Assembly: GCA_000431815.1 (NCBI GenBank)
Contig: FR889254.1
Coordinates: 1 to 47,045, forward strand
Reading direction: 5' to 3'
DNA from: Butyrivibrio sp. CAG:318
GTDB lineage: Bacteria > Bacillota > Clostridia > Lachnospirales > Lachnospiraceae
DNA length: 47,045 nt
Part shown: in pieces, positions 40,701 through 47,045 of the stretch
Numbering within the stretch: the first letter of the stretch is position 1
Layout of the letters: each line of letters opens with the position of its first letter
Notes under the pieces: generated by a model
What the model saw: the letters and a program-made list of their open reading frames with translations, nothing else
What the model was told of the DNA's origin: nothing
Databases searched by the model: none
Position numbers and translations under genes: made by a program

Positions 40701-42010
40701 TCCGTTCGCTTATCGCTGCCCTTAAGGTACGCGAACATAACAAATATGTACGCAAAATCCAACCGGCCGCATATCAGCGTGTTGAATACACCAAGGAAAT
40801 GCAGGATGATAAATATACAATACTTTGTCCTCAGCTTTCGCCAATGCATTTTAATATTTTACAACCAGCACTCAATTCATGCGGGTACCGTTTTGTAATG
40901 CTGCAGAACATGGACAAATCAGCTGTTGACACCGGACTCAGGTTCGTTAATAACGATGCATGCTATCCTTCAATCATAATTACCGGTCAGATTATGGAAG
41001 CTCTCCTTTCCGGCAAATATGATCTGAACCGTACTGCGGTCGTAATCACACAGACCGGAGGCGGATGCCGTGCAAGCAACTACATCGGTTTTATCAGAAG
41101 AGCTCTTATAAAAGCCGGTCTTGAACACATCCCTGTAATTTCACTCAGTGCTCAGGGTATTGAACATAATTCAGGACTGAAATATAATTATACTCTTCTC
41201 AAGAAAGCCATGATGGCTTTACAATATGGTGATGTAATCATGAACGTCCTCTACAGGACAAGGCCTTACGAAAAGGTTCCGGGTTCAGCCAACGCACTGG
41301 CAGATAAAATGCGCGACTTATGTGCGAAGAGTTTTGATGACCCGCATTTGTCGGTCCGCAAATTCAATAAAGTTGTTAAACAGATAATAGATGAATTTGA
41401 TAATCTCCCACTTCTTGATATAACCAAACCGCGTGTCGGCGTTGTCGGTGAGATACTTGTCAAATTCCATCCTACCGCTAATAACAATATTGTCGAACTT
41501 CTGGAAAAGGAAGGCTGCGAAGCCGTTGTACCTGATTTTATGGGATTTTTCCTGTACTGTGCGCAGAATGCTTACTTTAAGACAGAGCATCTTGGAGCAA
41601 GCCGTAAGTCATTGATGATCAATAAAACTGTCATCACACTCCTTGAAGGCTTAAGAAAGCGTTCCGGCAGACTTCTCGCACAGAGCAAGCGTTTCCACGC
41701 ACCGATGCATATCTCGGATTTACAGAAACTTTCCGTTCCTTATGTATCAAGCGGTAACCAGACCGGTGAAGGCTGGCTGCTCACAAGCGAAATGGTAGAG
41801 TTGATTAACAGCGGCACCAAGAATATCGTATGCTGTCAGCCGTTCGGCTGTCTGCCTAACCACATCGTTGGTAAGGGTGTCATCAAGGAAATCCGTCAGG
41901 CATTCCCTGATGCCAACATCATCGCCGTCGATTATGATTCCGGTGCAAGCGAAGTCAACCAGCTTAACAGAATTAAACTCATGCTTGCAACAGCAATGAA
42001 AAACATATAA
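37784..42010 (+). CDS. Large protein with two acyl-CoA dehydratase activase domains and DUF2229 / dehydratase-like domains
   Basis: About 1408 residues. Two tandem BadF/BcrA-type activase (ASKHA-fold) domains: the first begins YKLGIDIGSTTVKVALMND and has CAGGTGSFIDQMASLL plus ARCGVF; the second begins YMGIDAGSTTTKVALVAEDG and has CSSGCGSFIETFAKSL plus TRCTVF. Each keeps the two Cys that hold the shared [4Fe-4S] cluster in HgdC-like activators. Then follow a DUF2229 part (CQGCNNHCLLTINKFNGGRQ, CERGLGKER) and a 2-hydroxyacyl-CoA dehydratase-like C-terminal half with many Cys. Such fusions are common in Clostridia but their substrate is unknown. I start at ATG 37784; AAGGAGG lies 23 bases upstream, across a CGGC/GCCG hairpin. 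Monocistronic. Confidence 0.85.
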   Translation: MSNLYKLGIDIGSTTVKVALMNDNDDIIFSDYERHYANIQDTLANLLRKAREITGPISVHPVITGSGGLTLANHLEIPFNQEVVSVSTALRHYAPQTDVAIELGGEDAKIIYFTGGIDQRMNGICAGGTGSFIDQMASLLQTDAAGLNEYAKNYKAIYPIAARCGVFAKTDIQPLINEGATKEDLSASIFQAVVNQTISGLACGKPIRGHVAFLGGPLHFLSELKEAFIRTLHLTDEYIIAPDNSHLFAAIGSALAYKEDAEADIDALIERLSSNIKMDFEVERMEPLFADKKAYDDFIARHDKATVKKGDLATYKGNCYMGIDAGSTTTKVALVAEDGTLLYSFYDNNNGSPLATSIRAITDIYNKLPEDVHIVRSCSTGYGEALIKSALMLDEGEVETVSHYYAAAFFDPEVDCILDIGGQDMKCIKIKDHTVDGVQLNEACSSGCGSFIETFAKSLNYSVQDFAKAALFAEHPIDLGTRCTVFMNSKVKQAQKEGATVADISAGLAYSVIKNALYKVIKLSDARELGKNIVVQGGTFYNNAVLRSFEKIAGVEAIRPDIAGIMGAFGAALIARERYEGQESSMLGLEQIMALKYETSMTRCQGCNNHCLLTINKFNGGRQFISGNRCERGLGKERNKDHLPNMYEFKNKLLFSYKSLDPDKAPRGTVGLARALNMYENYPFWHTFFTKLGFRVVLSPKSSRQIYELGIESIPSESECYPAKLVHGHVSWLIHQGIKFIFMPCIPYERCEDETTNNHFNCPIVTSYGENIKNNMEELKDNDVRFMNPFISFANEEVASKELCKVFEKEFGIPASETAAACKAGWDEMISCRMQIRAEGERILKYLEETGRRGIVLAGRPYHIDPEINHGIPELINSYGIAVLSEDSICHLGKVERPIIVMDQWTYHSRLYAAASYVKTRDDIDIIQLNSFGCGLDAVTTDCVNDILSSGSKIYTVLKIDEVNNLGAARIRIRSLIAALKVREHNKYVRKIQPAAYQRVEYTKEMQDDKYTILCPQLSPMHFNILQPALNSCGYRFVMLQNMDKSAVDTGLRFVNNDACYPSIIITGQIMEALLSGKYDLNRTAVVITQTGGGCRASNYIGFIRRALIKAGLEHIPVISLSAQGIEHNSGLKYNYTLLKKAMMALQYGDVIMNVLYRTRPYEKVPGSANALADKMRDLCAKSFDDPHLSVRKFNKVVKQIIDEFDNLPLLDITKPRVGVVGEILVKFHPTANNNIVELLEKEGCEAVVPDFMGFFLYCAQNAYFKTEHLGASRKSLMINKTVITLLEGLRKRSGRLLAQSKRFHAPMHISDLQKLSVPYVSSGNQTGEGWLLTSEMVELINSGTKNIVCCQPFGCLPNHIVGKGVIKEIRQAFPDANIIAVDYDSGASEVNQLNRIKLMLATAMKNI

Positions 42011-42014
42011 AACA

Positions 42015-42049
42015 AAAAGGTGTAAAAGTTATGAGCTTTTACACCTTTT
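42015..42049. terminator. Bidirectional terminator between convergent genes
   Basis: AAAAGGTGTAAAAG (42015-42028) pairs perfectly with CTTTTACACCTTTT (42036-42049) around TTATGAG. U-runs are present on both strands (CCTTTTAAT and CCTTTTTGT). It serves the activase gene on the plus strand and the anti-sigma-like gene on the minus strand. Confidence 0.88.
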
Positions 42050-42065
42050 AATATTGTATTATTAG

Positions 42066-43232
42066 TTACTCCGGTATTACAAGTCCGCCGCTGACAAGCT
42101 CTCCGGTATATATCGAGTATGCCCCGCTAACTTCATTATTTTCGGAAATATCGCCATCGTACTTTGCGGACACTATATCTCCGGTTTGGATATTTCCGAG
42201 TTCAATACATCTTCTCATCCTTATGTCATCAGTGTAAACCTTGTACACTCTGCCTTTTCCGGCATCTTCACAAAGAATGCTGTCATCTATAAGAACATAT
42301 CCGTCGCCTATTTCAGTCAGCGTACCATCTATTGATGCCTCGTATACGACTTTTTCTGCTTTTCTGCCGTTCTTTCTGGCATAATCAATAATTTCACGCG
42401 CTGTTTTTTCCCCGATATAATATGTGTAACCGTAATCCAGAATATTGGTTTCAAGATACCCGCTTTCAGATATATAAATCACTTTCTTATACACGCCAAG
42501 TGCGTCTGAACTCACGCAGAATGTCAGATACTCAATGCCATCCCTGTTAAATGCATCATCTGAACACAGTTTTGCGTCCGAATATCCCGTTAATACATCC
42601 CAAATATATGAATCATTCTCTATGCTGTAATTGCCTTTTTCATCATATCCGTAACATTCCGTAAAATTGTCCAAACGCATATTCTGTCTAAGGTTATAGT
42701 TTTCTAACAGTTCACCGACGGTAGCCGGATCCTTGAAGTCACTCACCATATATACATAGAAATCTTTGTCATTTCCGGCCGCCACCATATATTCAGGCGC
42801 AATTCCTTTAATCTTTCGTACCTTAAATGTTGCCGTATATTTCTTACCTGTTGTATCATCCGTTCCGGACGCCACTGCATCGCCGATTGTTTCTCCCAGA
42901 AATTCATCACCGATTATGCGACAATTTCTTATATTATATGTCGTGTTGTCCAGACTTATGGTACGATATTTTTCACCATCGGTAAGGTATTTCCACGGCC
43001 ACACAATATTGCTCTCAGCTCCGTTGACATGGTATTTGTATACGCGTTCGCCACCGCTATTGTTATTATGTGTCAGATGCGGCGCTATCAGAATACCGGC
43101 AAGCACCAACACAACTGCCGCAGCAGCCGCACTGCACCACTTTACCCACAAACGCCGCGGTTTCCGGCTGCTTTTTTCCGCTGATTCAATCAGCTTATCG
43201 TCAATATTTCCTATTGCGTTTACTATTTTCAT
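42066..43232 (-). CDS. Membrane-anchored partner of the ECF sigma factor (putative anti-sigma or sensor)
   Basis: A 388-residue single-pass protein: a cytoplasmic N-terminus of about 33 residues, one membrane helix (WCSAAAAAVVLVLAGILIA, about 32-51) and a large outside domain rich in Tyr and Asp with no family I can name (GENKTA... absent; segments such as SAKYDGDISENNEVSGAYSI near the end). The ATG overlaps the sigma gene stop as ATGA, and AAAGGAGG lies at good distance, so the two are made together. This gene arrangement is typical for ECF sigma factors with a membrane-bound inhibitor, but the cytoplasmic part is short for a canonical anti-sigma domain, so the inhibitor role is inference. 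Confidence 0.65.
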   Translation of the reverse strand: MKIVNAIGNIDDKLIESAEKSSRKPRRLWVKWCSAAAAAVVLVLAGILIAPHLTHNNNSGGERVYKYHVNGAESNIVWPWKYLTDGEKYRTISLDNTTYNIRNCRIIGDEFLGETIGDAVASGTDDTTGKKYTATFKVRKIKGIAPEYMVAAGNDKDFYVYMVSDFKDPATVGELLENYNLRQNMRLDNFTECYGYDEKGNYSIENDSYIWDVLTGYSDAKLCSDDAFNRDGIEYLTFCVSSDALGVYKKVIYISESGYLETNILDYGYTYYIGEKTAREIIDYARKNGRKAEKVVYEASIDGTLTEIGDGYVLIDDSILCEDAGKGRVYKVYTDDIRMRRCIELGNIQTGDIVSAKYDGDISENNEVSGAYSIYTGELVSGGLVIPE

Positions 43233-43783
43233 ATCCAGATATCCTCCTTTACCAGATAATCTCTTAACTTCTTACGGGTATGCAACAACATATTTTTCAC
43301 TTTGCTTTCAGTAAATGAGTATCTTGCCGCAATTTCCTTAACGGAGTCAAAAAAATAGTATTTCCGGATAAAAACATTTCTGGCTTCCGCCTTCTGTCCG
43401 CGTAAAAATCTGCTTATGGCGTTTCCAAGCTCTTCCCCGGTAATATCTTTCACACATCTTTCATCCGGAAGGACCGCTTCAAGCTCTTCGAGCGAGACCG
43501 ACATATCTCTTGAACGCTTATCGCGGGTGATAAATTCCAGTTTTTTTAACGATAAATTTCTGGTTATCCTGCTTATAAAAGCCATAAAATTGTCCGGTCT
43601 CGCCGGTGGTATCGCATTCCACACACCGACATAAGCATCACTGACACATTCCTCCGCATCCTCTTTGTTGTTTAAAATATTATATGCAATATGATGACAA
43701 AGTCCTCCGTATCTTGAATCCGTCTCCTTAATAGCCTGCTCATCTCTCTGAAAATAAAGCTCTATAATCTCTGAATCATTCAC
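43229..43783 (-). CDS. ECF-type RNA polymerase sigma-70 factor
   Basis: A protein of about 184 residues with sigma region 2 (YNILNNKEDAEECVSDAYVG, then VWNAIPPARPDNFMAFISRI) and region 4 (FIRKYYFFDSVKEIAARYSF, TESKVKNMLLHTRKKLRDYL). No region 1 or 3, as for extracytoplasmic-function sigma factors. I start it at GTG 43783, eight bases after AGGGAGG; the codon at 43792 would overlap that ribosome site. It is followed with four-base overlap by a membrane protein that probably controls it. Its regulon and the signal are not visible. Confidence 0.88.
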   Translation of the reverse strand: MNDSEIIELYFQRDEQAIKETDSRYGGLCHHIAYNILNNKEDAEECVSDAYVGVWNAIPPARPDNFMAFISRITRNLSLKKLEFITRDKRSRDMSVSLEELEAVLPDERCVKDITGEELGNAISRFLRGQKAEARNVFIRKYYFFDSVKEIAARYSFTESKVKNMLLHTRKKLRDYLVKEDIWI

Positions 43784-43854
43784 GCTGTTCACCTCCCTTG
43801 CCTAATTCAAAAGCGCTTTCACCTATTATGTACGCATTTACACCCCTTTGGTCT

Positions 43855-43885
43855 CAAAAAAGCAGGATGAATTTTCACCCTGCTT
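43855..43885 (-). terminator. Intrinsic terminator after ung
   Basis: AAGCAGGATGAA (43860-43871) pairs with TTCACCCTGCTT (43874-43885), one G-U pair, two-base nominal loop. On the minus strand TTTTTTGAG follows. It separates ung from the sigma operon. Confidence 0.8.
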
Positions 43886-43902
43886 ACAAAAAACATATTC
43901 CG

Positions 43903-44580
43903 CTAAATATTCGGTATCTGCCAGTCAATCGGTTCAACCCCATTGGCCTTAAGAAATTCGTTGCATTTACTGAAATGCCTGCATCCAAAGAAGCCTCTGT
44001 ACGCCGAAAGCGGGCTCGGATGAGGTGCCTTGAGCACAAGGTGCTTCGGATTCGTGAGCATAGCCGCCTTCTTACCTGCCGGCGCACCCCACAACAGATA
44101 CACAATCGGTCTGTCCTGCGCGTTGACCGCCTGAATGACCGCGTCAGTGAACTGTTCCCAGCCTCTGCCCTGATGTGAATTGGCCTGATGTGCTCTTACG
44201 GTAAGCACGGTATTGAGCAACAATACACCCTGGTCCGCCCAATGTTTGAGGTATCCGTTATTCGGTATATAGCATCCCAGATCATCATGCAGTTCTTTAT
44301 AGATATTCTGCAATGATGGCGGTATCTCTTTCTGATCCGGCAAAACCGAAAAACTAAGTCCGTGCGCCTGATTCACATTATGATAGGGATCCTGTCCCAA
44401 CAACAGAACCTTTACCTTGCTAAGAGGTGTGAAATGAAACGCATTAAAAATATCGTCCGCCGGCGGATATATAACCGCCTTGGAATATTCATCTTTAACA
44501 AAATTAAATAAGTCTCTGTAATATAGCTTATGGAATTCTCCTGAAATCGCATCAAGCCAGTCATTATCTATCGCTGCCAT
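43903..44580 (-). CDS. ung: Uracil-DNA glycosylase, family 1
   Basis: A 225-residue base-excision repair enzyme that removes uracil from DNA. Motifs: VLLLGQDPYHNVNQAHGLSF with the catalytic Asp (GQDPYH), GVLLLNTVLTVRAHQANSH, IVYLLWGAPAGKKAAML and HPSPLSAYRGFFGCRHFSKC with the catalytic His. It ends EPIDWQIPNI, a usual C-terminus. I start at ATG 44580, two bases after the hisF stop (TGATAATG); the TTG at 44586 is unlikely. Co-transcription with hisHF is clear from spacing, although the functions are unrelated. Confidence 0.96.
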   Translation of the reverse strand: MAAIDNDWLDAISGEFHKLYYRDLFNFVKDEYSKAVIYPPADDIFNAFHFTPLSKVKVLLLGQDPYHNVNQAHGLSFSVLPDQKEIPPSLQNIYKELHDDLGCYIPNNGYLKHWADQGVLLLNTVLTVRAHQANSHQGRGWEQFTDAVIQAVNAQDRPIVYLLWGAPAGKKAAMLTNPKHLVLKAPHPSPLSAYRGFFGCRHFSKCNEFLKANGVEPIDWQIPNI

Positions 44581-44582
44581 TA

Positions 44583-45344
44583 TCAAATCCTTACTGAAAT
44601 ACCTTTATCTTTAAGATATTTCTTCAAATCCGTTATCTCTAATTCCTTATAGTGAAAAAGTGATGCCGCAAGTGCTGCTTCTGCATGTCCTTTAGCAAAA
44701 GCGTCATAGAAATGCTCCATCGTTCCTGCTCCGCCGGATGCAATTACCGGAATTCCCACACTGTCCGCAATTGTCCTCGTAAGCTCTATATCATATCCTG
44801 CCTTTGTTCCGTCTCCATCCATACTTGTAAGAAGTATTTCTCCGGCGCCAAGCTCATATGCTTTCTTTGCCCACTCCACAGCATCAAGTCCTGTATTGAT
44901 CCGGCCTCCGGCCTTATACACTTCCCAGCCATCGCCGTCTGTTCTGTGTTTCGCATCTATCGCAACCACAACACACTGGCTTCCAAACTTTAATGCTGCC
45001 TCACTTATCAGCTCCGGTCTGTCTATTGCCGCCGAATTTATCGATATTTTATCCGCGCCTTCCCTTAGGAGTACTTTAAAATCTTCAATGCTCCTGATTC
45101 CGCCTCCTACCGTAAAAGGTATAAAAACCTTGGCTGCAACTCTCCTTACAAGGTCAACTGTCGTATTCCTTCCGTCAGACGTTGCCGTTATATCAAGAAA
45201 TACAAGTTCATCCGCACCGGCTTTATCATATGCCGCCGCCACTTCAACCGGATCTCCGGCATCTCTCAGATTAACAAAATTAGTTCCTTTAACTACCCTT
45301 CCGTTATTACAGTCCAGGCATGGTATTATTCTTTTGGTATACAT
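44583..45344 (-). CDS. hisF: Imidazole glycerol phosphate synthase, cyclase subunit
   Basis: A 253-residue (beta/alpha)8 barrel that joins ammonia from HisH to PRFAR, giving imidazole-glycerol phosphate and AICAR in histidine synthesis. Catalytic Asp residues sit in RIIPCLDCNNGRVVKG and LLTSMDGDGTKAGYD; phosphate loops in FTVGGGIRSIEDF and VIASGGAGTMEHF. I start at ATG 45344, which has TAGGAGT seven bases upstream; the open frame continues upstream into hisH. It lies 10 bases after hisH, so the two subunits of the heterodimer are made together. Confidence 0.97.
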   Translation of the reverse strand: MYTKRIIPCLDCNNGRVVKGTNFVNLRDAGDPVEVAAAYDKAGADELVFLDITATSDGRNTTVDLVRRVAAKVFIPFTVGGGIRSIEDFKVLLREGADKISINSAAIDRPELISEAALKFGSQCVVVAIDAKHRTDGDGWEVYKAGGRINTGLDAVEWAKKAYELGAGEILLTSMDGDGTKAGYDIELTRTIADSVGIPVIASGGAGTMEHFYDAFAKGHAEAALAASLFHYKELEITDLKKYLKDKGISVRI

Positions 45345-45354
45345 ATGACAACTC

Positions 45355-45960
45355 CTACAGATTCGCAAAATTCTCAAGTATCTTTAATCCAATCTCACCG
45401 CTTTTTTCCGGATGAAACTGACATGCAAAAATATTATCTTTCTCAATCGATGCGTGCACATGTGCCGCATACTCGCTTGTCGCAGCCACAATATTCTCAT
45501 CATCCGCCTTCAGGTAATACGAATGTACAAAATATACATATGACTGATCCGGCACGCCCTTAAACAGCCTTGCACCCGGCTTAATATCCAGTGAATTCCA
45601 TCCTATCTGCGGTATCTTAAAGCCTTTGTCTTCCGGGAACCTGATTATCTTTCCCGGCAATATACCAAGACCTTCGACTCCCGGTGATTCCTCGCTGCTG
45701 TCAAATAACAGCTGCAATCCCAGGCATATTCCCAGAAAAGGCTTTCCCATATCAGCAACCTCGCGTATCGTATCTGTCAAGCCATACTTATTCAGTCTCT
45801 CCATAGCATCACCAAACGATCCGACACCCGGAAGCACAACTTTATCTGCACTCTTAATCAGCTTGCTGTCATTCGTGACAACCGTCTCCTGTCCAAGATA
45901 CTCAAGCGCTTTCTCAACGCTCTTTATATTTCCGGCATCATAATCTATAATTGCTATCAT
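45355..45960 (-). CDS. hisH: Imidazole glycerol phosphate synthase, glutamine amidotransferase subunit
   Basis: A 201-residue class I glutamine amidotransferase that frees ammonia for HisF. The triad is visible: Cys in PFLGICLGLQLLFDSSEE, His and Glu in CQFHPEKSGEIG. MIAIIDYDAGNIKSVEKALE is the normal start; ATG 45960 has AAAGGA nine bases upstream, so the longer frame to 45987 is not used. No other his genes precede it here: an own promoter lies upstream, and beyond that accessory DNA, so the rest of the pathway is elsewhere. Confidence 0.97.
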   Translation of the reverse strand: MIAIIDYDAGNIKSVEKALEYLGQETVVTNDSKLIKSADKVVLPGVGSFGDAMERLNKYGLTDTIREVADMGKPFLGICLGLQLLFDSSEESPGVEGLGILPGKIIRFPEDKGFKIPQIGWNSLDIKPGARLFKGVPDQSYVYFVHSYYLKADDENIVAATSEYAAHVHASIEKDNIFACQFHPEKSGEIGLKILENFANL

Positions 45961-46014
45961 TCTGTCTATTCCTTTCAAACCAAGCAATACTCTAACATCT
46001 GTGTACTACATTGG

Positions 46015-46043
46015 ATTGTAGCACATTCCAAACTCATTGTCTA
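46015..46043 (-). promoter_or_regulatory. Promoter of the hisH-hisF-ung operon
   Basis: Minus strand: -35 TAGACA (46043-46038), a 17-base spacer, -10 TACAAT (46020-46015), each five of six. Start about 46008, leader about 48 bases without an evident attenuator or T-box. Confidence 0.65.
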
Positions 46044-46125
46044 TTTTTTAAATCTGTTTTTCCACTCTGAAATGAATGACAAAATTGCAGCTATCAAACT
46101 TGTAGAAAAAAATTAAATCATACGT

Positions 46126-46419
46126 TTATAATAAGCATTGATATTTATGATCTAAGAACACTTCAGTTATATCAGCTGCTACATCTCCATCTAAATCAAC
46201 ACTGTTTACAGTGAACCCATACCCCGATGCCGCTGCTTTATCTTTTAAGTTGTTTATAACATCGTCAGCATAATTACTGCTCTCAATGATTTGCGCAGCC
46301 TCGGCGACATATTCTTCAGCATTCTTTGAGTCTATCGCCGCTGTTGTAATACTTATTCCTCCGAATGTTAAAATAAATAAAAACAACATGCCTATAAATG
46401 CATTAAATATCTGTTCCAT
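46126..46419 (-). CDS. Small single-pass membrane protein, TadE/DUF4320-like, probably truncated
   Basis: A 97-residue protein with one N-terminal helix (IFNAFIGMLFLFILTFGGIS) followed by an alpha/beta outside part (SKNAEEYVAEAAQIIESSNY, KDKAAASGYGFTVNSVDLDG). This looks like the pilin-like TadE/DUF4320 type small proteins found in Clostridial integrative elements. The end (EVFLDHKYQCLL) departs from what I expect (a further strand pair and a basic C-terminus), so it may be cut short by a frameshift or by the edge of a deletion. GGTG is seven bases before ATG 46419. It lies alone, between the his operon and a surface protein gene. Confidence 0.5.
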   Translation of the reverse strand: MEQIFNAFIGMLFLFILTFGGISITTAAIDSKNAEEYVAEAAQIIESSNYADDVINNLKDKAAASGYGFTVNSVDLDGDVAADITEVFLDHKYQCLL

Positions 46420-46689
46420 TTTTTCACCTTGTCGCTTGAAAACGGCAGGGCGCCGCTTTTTATGGCACTATGTTGTGCTTTAAGCCGCATGAGGGATTGT
46501 TAGGGGCTTCTCTTTGTTTTCATAATTACCTCGCTGTATTTGGTATCTGTTGATATCAGTGTATCAGCTGCCGGAGCAAAAGTGAAAAGGCATAAGTGTG
46601 AAATACACAGTATACATGGAATCCGGCAAAAAATTTTTGGGTTATGACCGAGAAATTGCTTATTTCCCCAAAACAGTCGCCAAGGAAAT
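46420..46689. other. Intergenic stretch without a clear gene
   Basis: About 270 bases in which I see no convincing gene. On the minus strand a mini-frame MKTKRSP begins with a GAGG-like ribosome site at about 46522, and a run SAIKSGALPFSSDKVKKW overlaps the start of the TadE-like gene; both may be remnants of upstream mobile-element genes. Confidence 0.4.
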
Positions 46690-46730
46690 AAATACGGCAC
46701 AGCGGTTTTTATGCCCTCTGTGCCGTATTT
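46690..46730 (-). terminator. Long hairpin after the surface protein gene
   Basis: AAATACGGCACAG (46690-46702) pairs perfectly with CTGTGCCGTATTT (46718-46730), 13 pairs around a 15-base loop. It lies 44 bases after the surface protein stop (46774). The U-run is weak on both strands (TATTTCC, TATTTGC), so termination efficiency is uncertain. Confidence 0.5.
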
Positions 46731-46773
46731 GCGATGTTTCCATGATGGTTCGTTAATTGTTACTTATCTCTGA

Positions 46774-47045
46774 TTATTTGACGGAATGCCTTTTCCTATT
46801 ATCAAATACCGTTACACCTGTCAGAACACCGCCGCTTACAAACAGCAGTGCGATCCACAGCATGAGGTTGCTTATATCGCCGGTCTGAGGAGACTTCGGC
46901 AGCTTCGCCGTTACGGTGTCGGCTTTGGTGATTTCCTTGGTGCCGTCTTTATCACTGTAATACTTTCCACAGCCGCCACAGTACCAATACTCGATATTGC
47001 CCTCGGCATCCTCGGTCGCCGCCTTGGCCGGGAAATGCTTTAAGT
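46774..47045 (-). CDS. Sortase-anchored surface protein, C-terminal part (runs off the right edge)
   Basis: The minus strand stays open from the window edge to TAA at 46774-46776 and gives the last 89 residues of a wall-anchored protein. There is one copy of a Cys-paired repeat (EGNIEYWYCGGCGKYYSDKD, then GTKEIT), known from many gut Clostridia surface proteins. Then comes a sorting signal LPKSPQTGD, a hydrophobic helix (LMLWIALLFVSGGVLTGVTV) and a basic tail FDNRKRHSVK. SPQTG fits the (S/P)PxTG class used by clostridial class B-like sortases rather than plain LPxTG. GC content is above that of the his region. No start codon lies in the window, and the opposite-strand frame is an antisense shadow. 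Confidence 0.85.
   Translation of the reverse strand, partial: LKHFPAKAATEDAEGNIEYWYCGGCGKYYSDKDGTKEITKADTVTAKLPKSPQTGDISNLMLWIALLFVSGGVLTGVTVFDNRKRHSVK

Noticed and set aside
46500..46700. Minus-strand frame of 66 codons (MPYLFPWRLFW...)
   Set aside because: No ribosome site and no protein-like pattern; it overlaps the hairpin after the surface protein gene.
46786..47043. Plus-strand frame of 85 codons at the right edge
   Set aside because: It is antisense to a clear sorting signal, membrane helix and Cys-paired repeat on the minus strand.

Overview
The window looks like a chromosome segment of a low-GC Gram-positive anaerobe of the class Clostridia, most likely a gut Lachnospiraceae. This rests on several things: the order rimP-nusA-ylxR-ylxQ-infB-rbfA-nrnA-truB-ribF-rpsO-pnp, an NfnAB-type electron-bifurcating transhydrogenase, a two-module 2-hydroxyacyl-CoA dehydratase activase protein, a long Big_2 surface protein, and strong AGGAGG ribosome binding sites. 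The species assignment is inference; nothing was searched.

Layout. (1) 1-8180 is an accessory stretch, all on the minus strand: a broken carbon-nitrogen hydrolase, a nucleoside phosphorylase, a GNAT acetyltransferase, a GC-rich relic of a MobA/MobL relaxase, then a 70-residue XRE regulator driving a 1556-residue DUF4011/SF1 helicase/Vsr-like nuclease (a defence-type gene). Behind its promoter is a graveyard of coding scraps, including a truncated second XRE protein. The stretch ends exactly at the 3' end of rlmH. (2) 8182-12434: rlmH, a c-di-GMP phosphodiesterase with a dead GGDEF domain, and nfnB/nfnA. (3) 12560-19307: a membrane-anchored TPR/chitobiase-like protein, a 14-module Big_2 protein, a LacI-type regulator, and, between the two surface-protein genes, a candidate small RNA with its own promoter, a C-rich loop and a terminator. 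(4) 19068-31009: the translation/RNA block, from a small protein and yebC through pnp, rpsO, ribF, truB, nrnA, rbfA, infB, ylxQ, ylxR and nusA to rimP, all on the minus strand, so rimP is transcribed first. (5) 31137-37443: a four-gene GldA/GldF/GldG/DUF4340 ABC system, a rhomboid-like membrane protein with a zinc ribbon, and corA with a long leader. (6) 37784-42010: the large activase-like protein on the plus strand. (7) 42066-45960: an ECF sigma factor with a membrane partner, ung, and hisF/hisH. (8) 46126-47045: a truncated TadE-like small membrane protein and the C-terminal end of a sortase-anchored surface protein running off the right edge, probably mobile-element or horizontally acquired cargo.

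Working together: the rimP-to-yebC block supplies ribosome maturation, translation initiation, transcription elongation/termination and RNA decay. NfnAB balances NADH, NADPH and ferredoxin in a fermenter. hisF and hisH form one enzyme. The sigma/membrane-protein pair and the LacI regulator are local control units whose targets cannot be read here. The best leads for something undescribed are the small RNA at about 14155-14245, the XRE-helicase-nuclease unit with a symmetric operator-like repeat, and the structured leaders in front of corA and rimP-nusA.
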